This document shows positions 33,894 through 44,582 of a stretch of 64,000 bases of DNA, piece by piece. The DNA is from Onchidella celtica (lineage: Eukaryota; Mollusca; Gastropoda; Systellommatophora; Onchidiidae): NCBI GenBank assembly GCA_963931925.1, contig OZ007573.1, positions 42,235,711 through 42,299,710 of the forward strand, in the 5' to 3' direction. Made by a program: the position numbers and the translations under genes. A model generated the notes under the pieces. It was not told the DNA's origin, did no database searches, and saw nothing but the letters and a program-made list of their open reading frames with translations. Every line of letters begins with the position of its first letter. Within the stretch, counting starts at the first letter, position 1.

Positions 33894-34470
33894 GCAATGA
33901 AAGATGTATGGAAGGTGCGATCTCCTGGGGAGATAACTGACGAGGGGAGACGACCTGTTCCGGCTTTTTTCATTAATCTTGGTATACATTTAAATATCTA
34001 TAATAATATGAAGTGATAGTATCAGAGCACAATAGTTTAGTGGTTTCATAATACACATTCAATCAGTTGCGTTTAAGATACGCAATGAAAGATGTGTGGA
34101 AGGTGCGATCTCCAGGGGAGATAACTGACGCGAGCTTGAGGTGACGACCTGTTCCGGCTTTTCTCCATTAATTTAATCTTGGTATACATTTAAATATCTA
34201 TATATGAAGTGATGGTATCAGAGCACAATAATTTAATGGTTTCATAATGCACATTCAATCAGTTGCCTTAAAGGTACGCAATGAAAGATGTGTTGAATGT
34301 GCGGTCTCCAGCTGAGATAACTGACGAGGGGAGACGACCTGCTCCAGCTTTTTTTCATTAATCTTGGTATACATTTAAATATCTATATATTACTATGAAG
34401 TGATAGCATCAGCGCATAATAATTCAATGGTTTCATAATACATATTCAATCAGCTGCCTTAAAAGTACGC
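33894..34470 (+). repeat. Three-unit tandem repeat, about 190 bp per unit
   Basis: Units start gcaatgaaagatgt at 33894, 34082 and 34278. Each contains gagataactgacg, gacgacctg.tcc.gctttt, cttggtatacatttaaatat, tgaagtgat and cattcaatcag.tgc. Unit lengths are about 188, 196 and 193 bp. Satellite-like, but only three units are present here. Confidence 0.9.
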
Positions 34471-34531
34471 TGGTCTTGGAAACACGAGCTATGGCACTGG
34501 ATGCAACAGGATAATGCTTTTAAACGTAAGG

Positions 34532-34650
34532 CAAATGGGTGGTTGGTGTGCGTTCAGGGCTTCCTTCTATCCTGTCGTTCTGCTAAATTCTGTCTTTTGC
34601 CCAGCGCAATTTGACCGCTGCCGTGTCGACGTGCTTTCTCCAAAAAACTG
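34532..34650 (+). repeat. Repeat K, copy 3
   Basis: gggtggttggtg, ttccttct.tcctgtcgt, cagcgcaatttgaccg and gacgtgctttctcc match the two K copies at 8870-9160. Confidence 0.55.
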
Positions 34651-35232
34651 GAACTCAGAATAGGTTTCACCAATTTTACCCAAAAGTCCCAAATTCTATG
34701 ACCCTAACCTTGCTCTGAAGTGAGACAAACATTGCATTTCGTACCAGTCAGTTGATATGAGTAGTCTGAGCTTTACTCATGGCCAGTTGTATTCCTCACC
34801 TTCTCAACCCACCACTCTATTTGATGGCTGACCTACATTCAGCTAGCTGGGTTTACCCCCAAATCTTGTTTTCTACTATTAAAAAATTACAACTGATTCG
34901 AACACTATTTTCGAGACATGGAGTGTTGAAACATACATCAAATGGTAAAGTAAAACCTCTGGGCAAAAAAAACCCCTTTTATTGGATCGGAAACAAAAGC
35001 GCTTGTAACACCAGGCAGTGAATATTTATGATCCCACTTTTGGCAATTTGGGAATGTAAACATTTTGTGATTTAATTTCTGTCTGTTCATCTTAAATCCG
35101 CACTGAAGACATTCTCAGAATGCACAGATCAGCACCCCCCCCCCCCCCCAAAAATGTGGGGACGAAAAAAAAGATTGTCTTACGTAGTTAAGAACCAAGT
35201 TTAGTTGAGCCTGGTAGTGGCAGGCAGCAGAA
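34651..35232. other. Unassigned spacer
   Basis: Contains a C run at 35136-35150. No gene. Confidence 0.4.
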
Positions 35233-35234
35233 CG

Positions 35235-35236
<2 letters not shown>

Positions 35237-35283
<47 letters not shown>

Positions 35284-35366
35284 ACACACACGCGCACACA
35301 CTCACATGCACACACACACACACACTCACACACACCTACACCTACACACCACACACACATGCACGC
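35237..35366 (+). repeat. (CA)n microsatellite
   Basis: About 130 bp of CA with ct/cg/cc interruptions. Confidence 0.95.
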
Positions 35367-35660
35367 ACGCATATACACAAGAACTGCTTTTTTTTTCAGG
35401 CAAGAGGAAAAAGAAAAAAAAAGGCTATATTCAAAACATAGCACACTTCAAAATAAACGTCTTAAAAACTGTTTAGAGTTTGGGCGCTTTTGTTCTCGTC
35501 TTACTGACATAACAGAGATGGCGCTGTGCTTGCAGTCTTTACCTGTCCTGTCACATTTGAAAAAAAAAAAAAAATCAGCAAACTTATTTATTTACAACCG
35601 GGATCGGCTTTGTGTACCTTTTTAGGTAATTATGCAATGTGCGGTGGCCTGCCTAGACAA
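35367..35660. other. Unassigned spacer
   Basis: A-rich tracts at 35412-35423 and 35560-35573. No gene. Confidence 0.4.
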
Positions 35661-35663
35661 GTC

Positions 35664-35937
35664 CCGACCTTGTCTTGTTTGTTCTGACTCCATTTTCTGA
35701 ACAACAACAATAACATCCACAACAAACTGGAGATCTTTCAGTATGTACAAGAGGTGTGATAAATGCACACTTTGACACTTGTTTAAAATGGGTTGTGGCA
35801 CGTATCAAGCCTTATCAAGCTGTTTCATAGTTCCGATTTATTCTAACTCCTGATCTTGATATTCAAGTCCCAAACGTTTAACGTCGAATTTCTCAGTTGT
35901 GCTAAAAGTGGAGGTGGAATAAACAAGAAGTAAGTGA
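35664..35937 (-). mobile_element. MITE family C copy C3
   Basis: Starts ccgaccttgtcttgtttgtt and ends aaacaagaagtaagtg. The interior in reverse orientation matches C4 (gcacactttgacacttgttt, gttgtggcac, tccgatttattctaac). A cacaacaac-type insertion near 35700-35730 lengthens it. Confidence 0.7.
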
Positions 35938-36770
35938 TTGATTCAAAGACCCGGTGCGCACTTAGCCAATTCTGACCGGCCAAGTAGTGGAGTGATGGCG
36001 TCATGACGTTGCCTTTCAATGAGAATCGCTCATCAGCCAAAGAGTTTGATCTAAATGAAACCAGAGAGTATAGATTTATAGAGAGATCTCACTTCCGCCA
36101 AATCGCGAAACTAGGTCGCTGCGGTAAACAAGACATTGAAGAATTGAAAGAGACCAAAGATAGTGTGCATATCTGTTTACTGTGGTTTGTTAATATTTTT
36201 GGGCTGATTGAAACTATTTACAACCGTTTGTAAGCTCCTACTCCCCGTGGAAATGCACAAACGGATATTGTTTACCGTAGCGACCTACTTTCCGCTCCAT
36301 ACTAAAAGTGGTTTCGGTCTCTCGCAGTGCAAATCGACCAATAGTGAAACCTCTCTATACATAATACTCTGATGAAACTCAATGTTGTGACCTCATCATA
36401 AAACTACCTGGCCGACCAAAATCGGCAAGTGCGCTCTAGAGGTAAAGAAAAAATGCCTTTCCTCCCCCCCTCTCCCATACTTTCTGTGTGAACATAAAAT
36501 AATGGAAATTGAAAATAATCACACATTTCAGAAATTTTAATGAAACAAATGAAAAGGTAAAGTATAACAATTAAATCACATAATTTAGATATTTAAAAGA
36601 TGTTTAAAATTTTTTTCAATTAACACGGCGAGCTGGAATAGAGAAGTAGTGGAATGCAGAAGTGTTGTTGCTTTGTCGTGATCCTGATACATTGGGGAAC
36701 GAGATACAACATATTTATTTAGGAAAGTGGAAACGGGTGGAGGGCGTGGGGGGGGGGGGGCGCATTCAGT
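35938..36770. other. Unassigned noncoding stretch
   Basis: No gene or repeat recognised. A G run lies at 36749-36760. Confidence 0.45.
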
Positions 36771-36774
36771 GCCA

Positions 36775-36990
36775 CTGGATGGCTGGATGGCTGAATTGAT
36801 GGATAGATGGATGAATGAATGGACGGATGGATGTTTGGGTGGATGGCTGGATGGATGCATGAATAGATAGGTGGATGGATAAATGGATGGATTGGTGGGC
36901 TTGTGGATGGATGGATTGGGTGAGTGGGCTAGTGGATGGATGGATGGATTGATGGGTGAATGGATGGATGGATTGGGTAGGTGGGTGATC
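36775..36990 (+). repeat. (GGAT)n-type microsatellite
   Basis: About 215 bp of imperfect ggat/gaat/gggt tetranucleotides. The His/Pro/Ser-rich frames read on the other strand are artefacts. Confidence 0.92.
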
Positions 36991-37625
36991 CTGATACATT
37001 GGAGAACGAGGTATTTAGCAAAACGGTGGGGGGCGGGGAGGCGGGCTGGGCGTTCAGTGTCTTCAAGAAGTTTATTTGATACAAAGATTAACATCACATC
37101 AAGCTCCTGGGACCTCAGGATTGTTTCTTCATCTCCATCTTTGCCCTCAATTTAACGTACAGGAAGGAAAGGCTTGGGGGGGGGGGGCTGGGAAGCTCGG
37201 CAAATTGTAAACAATCGTAGAGAACTCAGGGCGGCGTGAGGATGGAGAGAGGAGACAGAGAAGGCGTTGGTGAGGGAGTGGGGTGGGGAGGAGGGGGAGA
37301 GTTGAACGGAATGTGATATAAGAAAGTAAACGTAAAAAATAATAATAATTAGGATAGGATGATAGGATTTTTTAAATAAAATGGATCCGCAGAATAACTT
37401 ACATAATGAAAGTCATAGATTGTTTAATTGCAATGTCATTTTTTCTCATTAAAATATGGACATTTGCAAAAACAATGTAAAATCATTACAATGATAAGAC
37501 AGAGTCATTATGAATAAAATAGAGTACACTGATGCCTACACATTAGGTTTAATTTTCAACTGGTAACATTTACAATTCAGTTACTTTGGTAAAAATACTG
37601 TGAGAATAATTTCAACATTTCAGGT
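36991..37625. other. Unassigned stretch
   Basis: cctgatacattgg.gaacgag occurs on both sides of the GGAT array (36684 and 36989), so the array sits inside a short direct duplication. G-rich near 37177-37300. No gene. Confidence 0.4.
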
Positions 37626-37627
37626 GG

Positions 37628-37702
37628 AAGAAAGTCTGTGGGAGGGCTACATCCTGCAGTGGACGAACAACGCCTGGAGGATGAAGAAGAAGAAGAAGAA
37701 GG
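37628..37702 (+). pseudogene. LINE (RTE-like) extreme 3' end
   Basis: gagggctacatcctgcagtg then gacgaacaacgcctgg, followed by (GAA)n, is the same terminus as the LINE fragments at 10490-10800 and 49174-49425 (YILQWTNNA, then a simple-repeat tail). Only the last ~20 codons remain. Confidence 0.65.
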
Positions 37703-37790
37703 AGCAGAAGAGTTATTTAAAAATGAAAAGAGAAATTGGTTCTGTTACCTGATCCTGCTCAAGCCTACGTCTCCCCCAAATGTAGTATGC

Positions 37791-37833
37791 TCACGTATCT
37801 AGTAAGCTCACGTATCTAGTAAGCTCACGTATC
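37791..37833 (+). repeat. Three copies of a short tandem unit
   Basis: gctcacgtatctagtaa-type units of about 17 bp repeated three times. Confidence 0.8.
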
Positions 37834-37979
37834 CACACACATTTAGTTCTATGACGGATTAAAAGTTCAACAATTTTCTCTTACTTGCGCTTGTTTTCAT
37901 AGAGTTTAATGTTCATCTTTGGCACATCAAACATTAATTAAACAATAGTGTCGTCCACGTGGGAGTTTGGGTGTTGAAT

Positions 37980-38100
37980 TTGAGTTCGAATGTGGCCGTT
38001 ATCGTGCTGACACGCCATTAAACCCAAACTCAGACTTGATTTGGGGTTTTACAGAGCGCCGGCACGATAACGGTCACATTGCACCTTGCACGGTCTATTT
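37980..38100. repeat. Two repeat E termini, head to head
   Basis: gtggccgttatcgtgctgac...aaacccaaactcag runs directly into gatttggggttttacag...ggcacgataacggtcac. These are two E termini in opposite orientation, about 10 bp apart. Confidence 0.6.
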
Positions 38101-38159
38101 TGCTGTATTCTAATCATGTTTGGTATTCAGAACTTCTAGATTTCACCAACAGAATTACA

Positions 38160-38960
38160 CAGTAGTAAATGGGCAGGTTTGAATTTGAGTTTGAAGTTGA
38201 TTTTACGGCGCATCGGCACGACTACGGCCACTTTACGTCTTTCACGGTCTAATTGGGATACTTTACGATTAGTGTTCAGAGCCTCATCAATTTTAATTTT
38301 CACATTTAGAAGTAAATGTGAGTGTGCATGAGAAAACCCGGTATAAGTCGGCAACATAACATTTTGAGTTATGTACATATAATAAAAGACAAGACATTTC
38401 TGATAAATTGAAGACAATGACCCCCCTAAAACAAGATTTTGAGAAAACGGCATTTAATCGTATTAGTGGCCATAGTTAATTGACCAAGTAATATTGGAGT
38501 GATTGCTGTTAGGAGACCGAAGTCTAATAACTAAGCAGTTATAGAGATCATAGTGAGTAGTGTTCACTGCTCATCTACAGTTTACCATGTAACATGCCAC
38601 GGTCCCCTAGCAACAGCCGAGTCGGAAGTTTTTGGATCTTGTTAGGAGGCCGTAGTCTAATTACAAAGCCGTTATAGAGATCATAGTGAGTAGTGTTCAC
38701 TGCTCGTCTACAGTTTACCCTGTAACATGCCACGGTCCCCTAAACAACAGCCAAGTTGGAGGTTGGTGTCGGACCCATATTTTCACTTCAAAGCCGTTTT
38801 TCTCAAAATCAGCTCTGCCGACTTATACCGGGTTTTCTCATGCACACTCACAAATAGTTCCGTTACAACATTATTATATTGGTAAAATTCTCGAAAATTG
38901 TTTTGTATGGATTTGAAAAGAATTTTGTAAATGTGTATAAACATTTTTAAATCAAGTTTC
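38160..38960 (+). repeat. Repeat E copy, interrupted by a 536-bp inverted-terminus element
   Basis: The left part (38160-38316) has the E terminus gattttacggcgcatcgg...gactacggccac then cctttcacgg-like and gcctcatcaattttaa. The right part (38853-38960) resumes with ttggtaaaa, aaaattgttttgta and aagaattttgtaaatgtgta, as in the E copy at 4.6 kb. Confidence 0.65.
38317..38852. mobile_element. 536-bp MITE with perfect 37-bp terminal inverted repeats
   Basis: The left terminus 38317-38353 (starting tgtgagtgtgcatgagaaaa) is the exact reverse complement of 38816-38852 over 37 bases. A second inverted match lies inside: 38433-38456 (agattttgagaaaacgg) against 38789-38812. The interior holds a direct duplication (38509-38635 and 38641-38768; units start gttaggaga/gttaggagg, share ttatagagatcatagtgag). 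There is no coding capacity and no clear target duplication. The superfamily is not determined. The host is a copy of repeat E. Confidence 0.85.
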
Positions 38961-38965
38961 AAATT

Positions 38966-39146
38966 TCAAGTTTAGTTTATTGTAGGCTTGACGGCCAATT
39001 CAAAATACACAGAAGAATCATGCAAACAAGCTTTGAAAACATTAAAAACAAACAAACAAACAGACAAAACGCACGATTATTCACTCTCCGCTCCCTGCTG
39101 CCTACTATAATTTATACACTTACTTACTACAGTACATGTATACAAT
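38966..39146 (+). repeat. Repeat B, copy 1
   Basis: caagtttagtttattgtagg, cggccaatncaaaatacaca, gaagaatcatg, aaacgcac and cgctccctgctgcct match copy 2 at 44785-44972, which is inserted in a SINE. Probably a short non-autonomous retroelement; type not determined. Confidence 0.7.
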
Positions 39147-40080
39147 AAAATACAACTTGTAATTGCCAGCAACAGTCATCATTTTTCAATTCCCCCCCCC
39201 CCCCCCAACACACACACAACCGATTTTTTCTCCCTTTTATCTGTTGTGAATTTACTATAATTGAAGATATCACTATGATTTATTTTTTCACACAAAGAAG
39301 AATTCAGTTTTCAAGTTGCACATCTTAGCCTCTTCCAGAAAGGACGAGACAAAGAGAGTGATACTTTAAAGTGCTATCCTTGAACATCAATGAAAATGCC
39401 CTGGCTTTGTACGTCAGAGAAAAGAGAGAGAGAGAAGCGGTGCCAGGGTAAACTAAGAAGGAGGAAGGAGAGGAATTTGATGCATGCATACATCTGTGTA
39501 TATCTCCGCATTGAAAGGTCCAGCAAACTTTAAACATGGTGTGAGCAAATCTGTCTGTCAACCGCTGCCCTTAGTCAAATAATTAGGAGATACTTGTGAG
39601 TACTTACCAGAGATTCCCAGGCGGGATTGGATGAGATGAGGGGCCATGTTTTGTTGATTAGTTTACAAAAAGTCTAAACAAATTATTTACAAAGTCTCCG
39701 GCTTGTCTTTCACCGGGAGACCATTTTGTCGAGGGCGATGTGAGTTACAGGTACTTGGAAATGTAAACTACAAACAAGTGCGTGGGGGAGGGGAGGTTGG
39801 AAGGGGGGGGGGGGAGTGATGAGGGGGAGGGGTAACAAATCTCCAGGTGTGTTATGAATGAATTTAAAATGTGTGCACGGGTGCGAAGAACTGCTCCTGT
39901 GTGTGCGTGAGAAGTTAGATCGTGCGAAGTGTATCTTTTATAGTCCTGTCTTTTATTCCATCTAGTAGTGAACCACCCTCCCCCCACCCCCCCCCCCCCA
40001 AATAAATTAATTAAATAAATATTTATTTGGAGTCGCTGATAAAATCCGACAACTTTCAAAAGAATATCGAGGGGAACAGA
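39147..40080. other. Unassigned noncoding stretch
   Basis: C or G runs at 39193-39206, 39803-39813 and 39983-40000. No gene is recognised. Confidence 0.4.
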
Positions 40081-40084
40081 TCAC

Positions 40085-40180
40085 AGCCACAACTTTGTGG
40101 TCAAAATTGGGCAAAAAGAAAATGTATGTTGCAAAACCCCGCTGGAGAAATAAAACCCAAACAATACAAAGCAAACTAAA
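40085..40180 (+). repeat. Repeat N, copy 2
   Basis: aaaatgtatgttgcaaaacc, then aagaaataaaac-like sequence, as in copies at 9.9 and 59.4 kb. Confidence 0.45.
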
Positions 40181-41205
40181 GAGAAGACAGAAAATACATA
40201 AAATGTTCGGCTTTCGCCTTTTTCAAGTGGAAAAAAAAAACGAATAAAAGACTTCAACAGGAACGAAGTGAACTTTGTGGTCAACTGGCTCACGATTTTC
40301 AAAATTTTTATGTATGTACGCACAGGGAAATCTGAATTTTAGGAAAAGTCAAAGTAATGAACTCTAGCAAAATGACAAGCTTTCAAATTCTGCCCCGAGT
40401 CACATAAAACCCCCTAGTTATCAGAGCAGGAGGAAAGACTATAATTATTTCGGATGTGGTGTCTGAAAACGTCAGTTAACAGAAAGATGGAGGTCAACGT
40501 AGGAACTGTAAAAATTGAGCATGTATATTCATGGTTCACAAAATATGAATGAATAAATAACTGAGTTCGGCCGAGTAAATTAAGAAATGAATGAATGTGA
40601 CTGAACAGTCACTAGGCGAACAAACATGACCAATAAGTTGGGGCGGGGTGGGGGGTGGGTACGGGATTGCACATTGTAGAGTCCAACGTTTGAAGCAAGC
40701 AGTAATGAGACTATTCAATAATAATCTTAAAAGAATTAGAAATGGGGGGAAAAAAAAACTTTCGACCATTAATAACTTTTCCTCAGAAAATACAATAAAA
40801 GCAACAACAAGAAAGAAGAAAAAAAACAACCTAGTGTAATTGAAACAATAAATGAAAAATTAATGCTAAAATGTCTAATTGATTGGTTCCAACGAGCAGG
40901 AGTGACACAAATGAATGAGTGAGAAAGCCATGCGTTTGTGAAACAAAATTTTAAACGAACAACAAGATAGAGGGAGAAAAAAAAAAAAAGAAAAGCCAAA
41001 CATGACAAAAAGTAACCCGGTTCGGTGATTATTTACAAAACAAATCTAAAATGTAACAAACACAAACACACTTGTAACGTCATTCAAAATCTCTCCCTTC
41101 CAAAATCCCAGATCTCATTAGCACGACAACTTTTCTTACAGACAGATGTCGAGTGATCTCTGGGCTCCAGGAACAAAGGGCGAAATGAATTGGGAAAACA
41201 AGGGC
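40181..41205. other. Unassigned noncoding stretch
   Basis: AT-rich with A-rich tracts; nothing recognised. Confidence 0.4.
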
Positions 41206-41208
41206 AGC

Positions 41209-41997
41209 GGTTCTTAAACCTCACTGGCCGACACCTCAAACTGAGTTGGGGCTAAGCCAAAGTGTGGCAAAAAGTAAAAAAAATGGGTAGCCAAGACTCA
41301 AGTAAGAAATCATACCGAGACGAGACAATAAAACGCAATGGAAAAGGGAAGACAAATCAAGCTTTCGGTGTTTCTCTGAGGAATGTTGTTAAAAGTACGT
41401 ACGTCACTCCAACTTTTTTTGCGGCTAAGGTTAGGTATATTAAAGCCTTTTGTGACTCCAGAGCTAGACAGCTCCTTCCGAAATACTCCTAACAACAGCC
41501 CTAATTAATGATTCTTTCAGTTTTTCTTTTTGTGTGTTTTCCCCATGTTTTTTGGTTGAAAGAGTAGGGGGCAGGGTTAGGGATTCGATAGGATTTAGGG
41601 TTGAAGATAAGGACGGTGATAGAAATACGTACGTATACGCATGTGCTAATAGCGCAAAACGCTAGGGGTGCGTACGCATTTATAACAACAGCCAAGAAAT
41701 AATTCCAAAAGCGATACAATCAAACGCAATGGAAAATGGAAGACAAATCAAGCTTGCCGTGTATCTTTGAGTTGGGGCTGTAGTGGTTCGTTTTACCTGA
41801 CGTCACAGAAGTTGGGCTCCGACGAAAATTTGAATATTGTGTCGTCATTCGTCGGAAATTCCATACAAAAACAAGAAAAATGAAAATTAATGATCCTCCG
41901 AAAACAAAGACTCAACCTATGTACGTTCTATTGTGATCTCTGCTGGTGTTCTTGTGAATCCGCCTGGGGTAGTGAGAAGGCGTTTTGAGAATCACCG
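41209..41997 (+). mobile_element. Old hAT-like non-autonomous element
   Basis: Left end cagcggttcttaaacctc. Right end gcgttttgagaatcaccg is approximately its inverse. Internal repeat N sequence follows the left end (gttggggctaagccaaagtg, aaaacgcaatggaaaaggga, agacaaatcaagcttt). A second partial N block occurs at 41710-41775 (cgcaatggaaaatggaag). No target duplication remains, and no transposase frame. Confidence 0.5.
41525..41690 (+). repeat. Repeat I, copy 2
   Basis: Inverse of 232-390 (gtagggggcagggttaggga, ttcgatagg, aaggacgg, agcgcaaaac). It lies inside the presumed hAT-like element. Confidence 0.55.
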
Positions 41998-42420
41998 ACG
42001 TGAGAATTCAGGACAATGACAAGGAACTTGATAATTGATAGACTGAATGAGTTTGTTGCTCGACATAAAAAGTGAGTTCTTGAAGAAAAGCCAAATGAAT
42101 TTGGGGTCTCTCATTAATTACATTTCTGCGGTTGAAGTATATTTCTATTGTACACGTTGTAGGAAAACACAGACTTTTGCGGATTGGAGTGGTGACGAGA
42201 GAGAAAACGGGAGGGGGAGGAGATGAGGGGAACGAGATAGAATAAAATTTGTACATCAGAAAGTCGGAGGGTCTAAAAGCTTACTATAAACAAAGCTATT
42301 AGTGTTAGCTTGGGGTATCCGGCTCGGGGGAAACTCCACGGCGCCAGAGGGTGAGTAGCGATGGCTCCATGAGGAAAATGAGCTCACACGTGTTTGTCTA
42401 GCTTGTTAGTGCCCCAGTGT
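41998..42420. other. Unassigned spacer
   Basis: No gene or repeat recognised. Confidence 0.4.
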
Positions 42421-42489
42421 TGGGGGAGGGGGGGGGGATTATGTAAGGGGATGAGCGGCATAGCGGCAGCTTCAGGATTTTTGGGGGGG

Positions 42490-42785
42490 GGGGGTAGGGG
42501 GGGGTGAGGGGAGAGGGGGGAGGGAGGTGTAGGCCATATGAGAGAAGAGTGGGGGGGGGGTGAGGGGAGAGGGGGGAGGGAGGTGTAGGCCATATGAGAG
42601 AAGAGTGGGGGGGGAGTGAGGGGAGAGGGGGGGGAGGGAGGTGTAGGCCATATGAGAGAAGAGTGGGGGGGGGGGTGAGGGGAGAGGGGGAGGGAGGTGT
42701 AGGCCATATGAGAGAAGAGTGGGGGGGTGAGGGGAGAGGGGGGAGGGAAGTGTAGGCCATATGAGAGAAGAGTGGGGGGGGGGGC
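42490..42785 (+). repeat. G-rich minisatellite, five units of about 58 bp
   Basis: Each unit has tgaggggagagggg, a gggagggaggtgtaggccat core, then atgagagaagagtgg and a G run of 7-11. G-run length varies between units. Pro/Ser-rich frames on the minus strand (up to 151 codons) arise from the repeat. Confidence 0.93.
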
Positions 42786-42867
42786 GGATGAAGAGCACAA
42801 GAAAAGAGTTTGAAACTATAAATGATCTGTTTGGGAATGATTTGTTGAATCAATGACTTAAATGCTC

Positions 42868-43241
42868 AAGAAGGGAAGGAAGGAAGGAAGGAAGGAAGGA
42901 AGGAAGGAAGGAAAAAAAGAAGGAAGGAAGAAAGGAAGGAAGGAAGGAAGGAAGGAAGGAAGGAAGGAAGGAAGGAAGGAAAAAACGAAGGAAGGAAGAA
43001 AGGAAGGAAGGAAGGAAAAAAAGAAGGAAGGAAGAAAGGAAGGAAGGAAGGAAGGAAGGAAGGAAGGAAGAAAGGAAGGAAGGAAGGAAGGAAGGAAGGA
43101 AGGAAGGAAAAAAAGAAGGAAGGAAGAAAGGAAGGAGGAAGGAAGGAAGGAAGGAAGGAAGGAAGGAAGGAAGGAAAAAAAGAAGGAAGGAAGAAAGGGA
43201 GGAAGAAATGAAGGAGGGAAAGAAAGGAAGGAAGGAAGGGA
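42868..43241 (+). repeat. (GGAA)n microsatellite, about 370 bp
   Basis: Purine-only tract of ggaa units, with gaaaaaaagaag interruptions recurring at intervals. All four ~140-codon frames across it are artefacts. Confidence 0.97.
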
Positions 43242-43545
43242 GTATTCCTGGGAAAGTGGCAAGAGACAGACATAAGTTCTCTGACACGACTTTCTGAGGA
43301 AGTGACTTTAATGGACAAAACAGTAATTATAATAATATATATATGTTTACTTAGTGCCCTATCAGCCGAGGGGTCTCGAAATGTTTTACGACTTTTTTTT
43401 TTTCCAACATTTCACATAAAACACAAATACATTAAAAAATAAAAACATTCGTCAGTTCAATTTCGTGCAACTATTGTCATCAGTCAAAGCTAGGACCCTT
43501 ACAGAGTGAACAAGTAAGTCTTGACATGTTTCGTTAAATCGAATG
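43242..43545. other. Unassigned spacer
   Basis: AT-rich; no gene. Confidence 0.4.
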
Positions 43546-43730
43546 TAGATGTCTAAGACAAAATGTGGGTGATTTTATTTCATAACCTAATAAAAAGTAT
43601 TCATGTGACGGTGTTGAAATTATTGCAGTTATTTTGAATTTCATTAAAGTGACACATTTTAAACTCGTTGTGTTCAATTTGACTATTTTGGACAGAAGAT
43701 ATTCTGGTTGCCAATCCTTGAAATGTTCGA
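43546..43730 (+). repeat. Repeat M, copy 1
   Basis: gattttatttcataac, tgaaattattgcagttattt, tcattaaa, caatttgactatt and attctggttgccaa match 46960-47150. Confidence 0.65.
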
Positions 43731-43870
43731 AAGAAAGGAGGAAATTGATGACTATTGAGTGGTTGGCATATTTAAATAATGCTGGGGGAGGGGGGTGGTG
43801 GTCAAGCGGAAGTGGCAGAAGTAAAATCTTGGCCATAAATAACTTATCAGTCATGACTGTCCGAGTTAGT

Positions 43871-44212
43871 GGACACGTTAATCCAGAGGCAGGGTGCTCG
43901 CTTCTCATGCCGAAGGTACCGGGTTCAGTTCCCTATTGGTACAGGCATGTTGGAATTTTGGGGGGGGGGGGGAAATTCCTGTCTGTGGCCCTATGGTAAG
44001 TAGGATCGAGCACCTAGTCTTCTCGGATAAGGACGAAAAACTTGGATTGCCTGCCTGCACGTTGCACAAGTTAATGATACCTTGGCAGTTGGAAATCGAA
44101 AAGAACAGGCCTAACAAGGCCGCTGGACGGGCAATTGAGAAAAACAATAGAAAACCTACCATAAATGTCAAGAGCAGCGAACCTCCTACTATACAATAAA
44201 GACCCAAAACCA
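43871..44212 (+). mobile_element. SINE family A, full-length copy with 15-bp target duplication
   Basis: 342 bp, flanked by identical actgtccgagttagt at 43856-43870 and 44213-44227. Order: tRNA-like head (43871-43950, B-box-like ggttcagttcc), catgttgg, a G run of about 13 (43957-43970), cctatggtaagtaggatcga, agtcttctcggataaggacg, gataccttggcagttgga, then an A-rich 3' tail. The intact, precise duplication makes this the reference copy for the family and shows that it moves by target-primed reverse transcription, using LINE machinery. Confidence 0.93.
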
Positions 44213-44227
44213 ACTGTCCGAGTTAGT

Positions 44228-44580
44228 AACTTTGATGGACAAAAGGAGGAAGGATGAATAAAGAGGCCCTGGCAGCGTGCAACAAAGAAAGAAAGGTGCG
44301 TAGGGAAAATAGGGTGGCAAAAAAAAAGCTTGTGGCCGCATTTCGAAAGCTAAGGGGGCGGGGCGGGGGGGGGGGGGGGGAGAGAGAATGAGTAAGTTTG
44401 ATGTGATGTGCTTGAGAGTCAGACAGCAATTGTTTCACTCTCTAACATTTGAGAAATTCATCTCTTCACGAAGAATTTCTGTCAAGTTCAACATTCAAAA
44501 CGCCCCTTATCCTGTCCTACCCTAAACAGATTTCCCATTCATAAACTCACTCCATTCTTCCACAACTAATTCTTCAAAAG
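44228..44580. other. Unassigned spacer
   Basis: G run at about 44353-44380. No gene. Confidence 0.4.
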
Positions 44581-44582
44581 TA

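Noticed and set aside
42384-43318. Pro/Ser-, Lys/Glu- and Phe/Leu-rich ORFs of 108-151 codons
   Set aside because: All are translations of the 58-bp G-rich minisatellite and the GGAA microsatellite in several frames at once.
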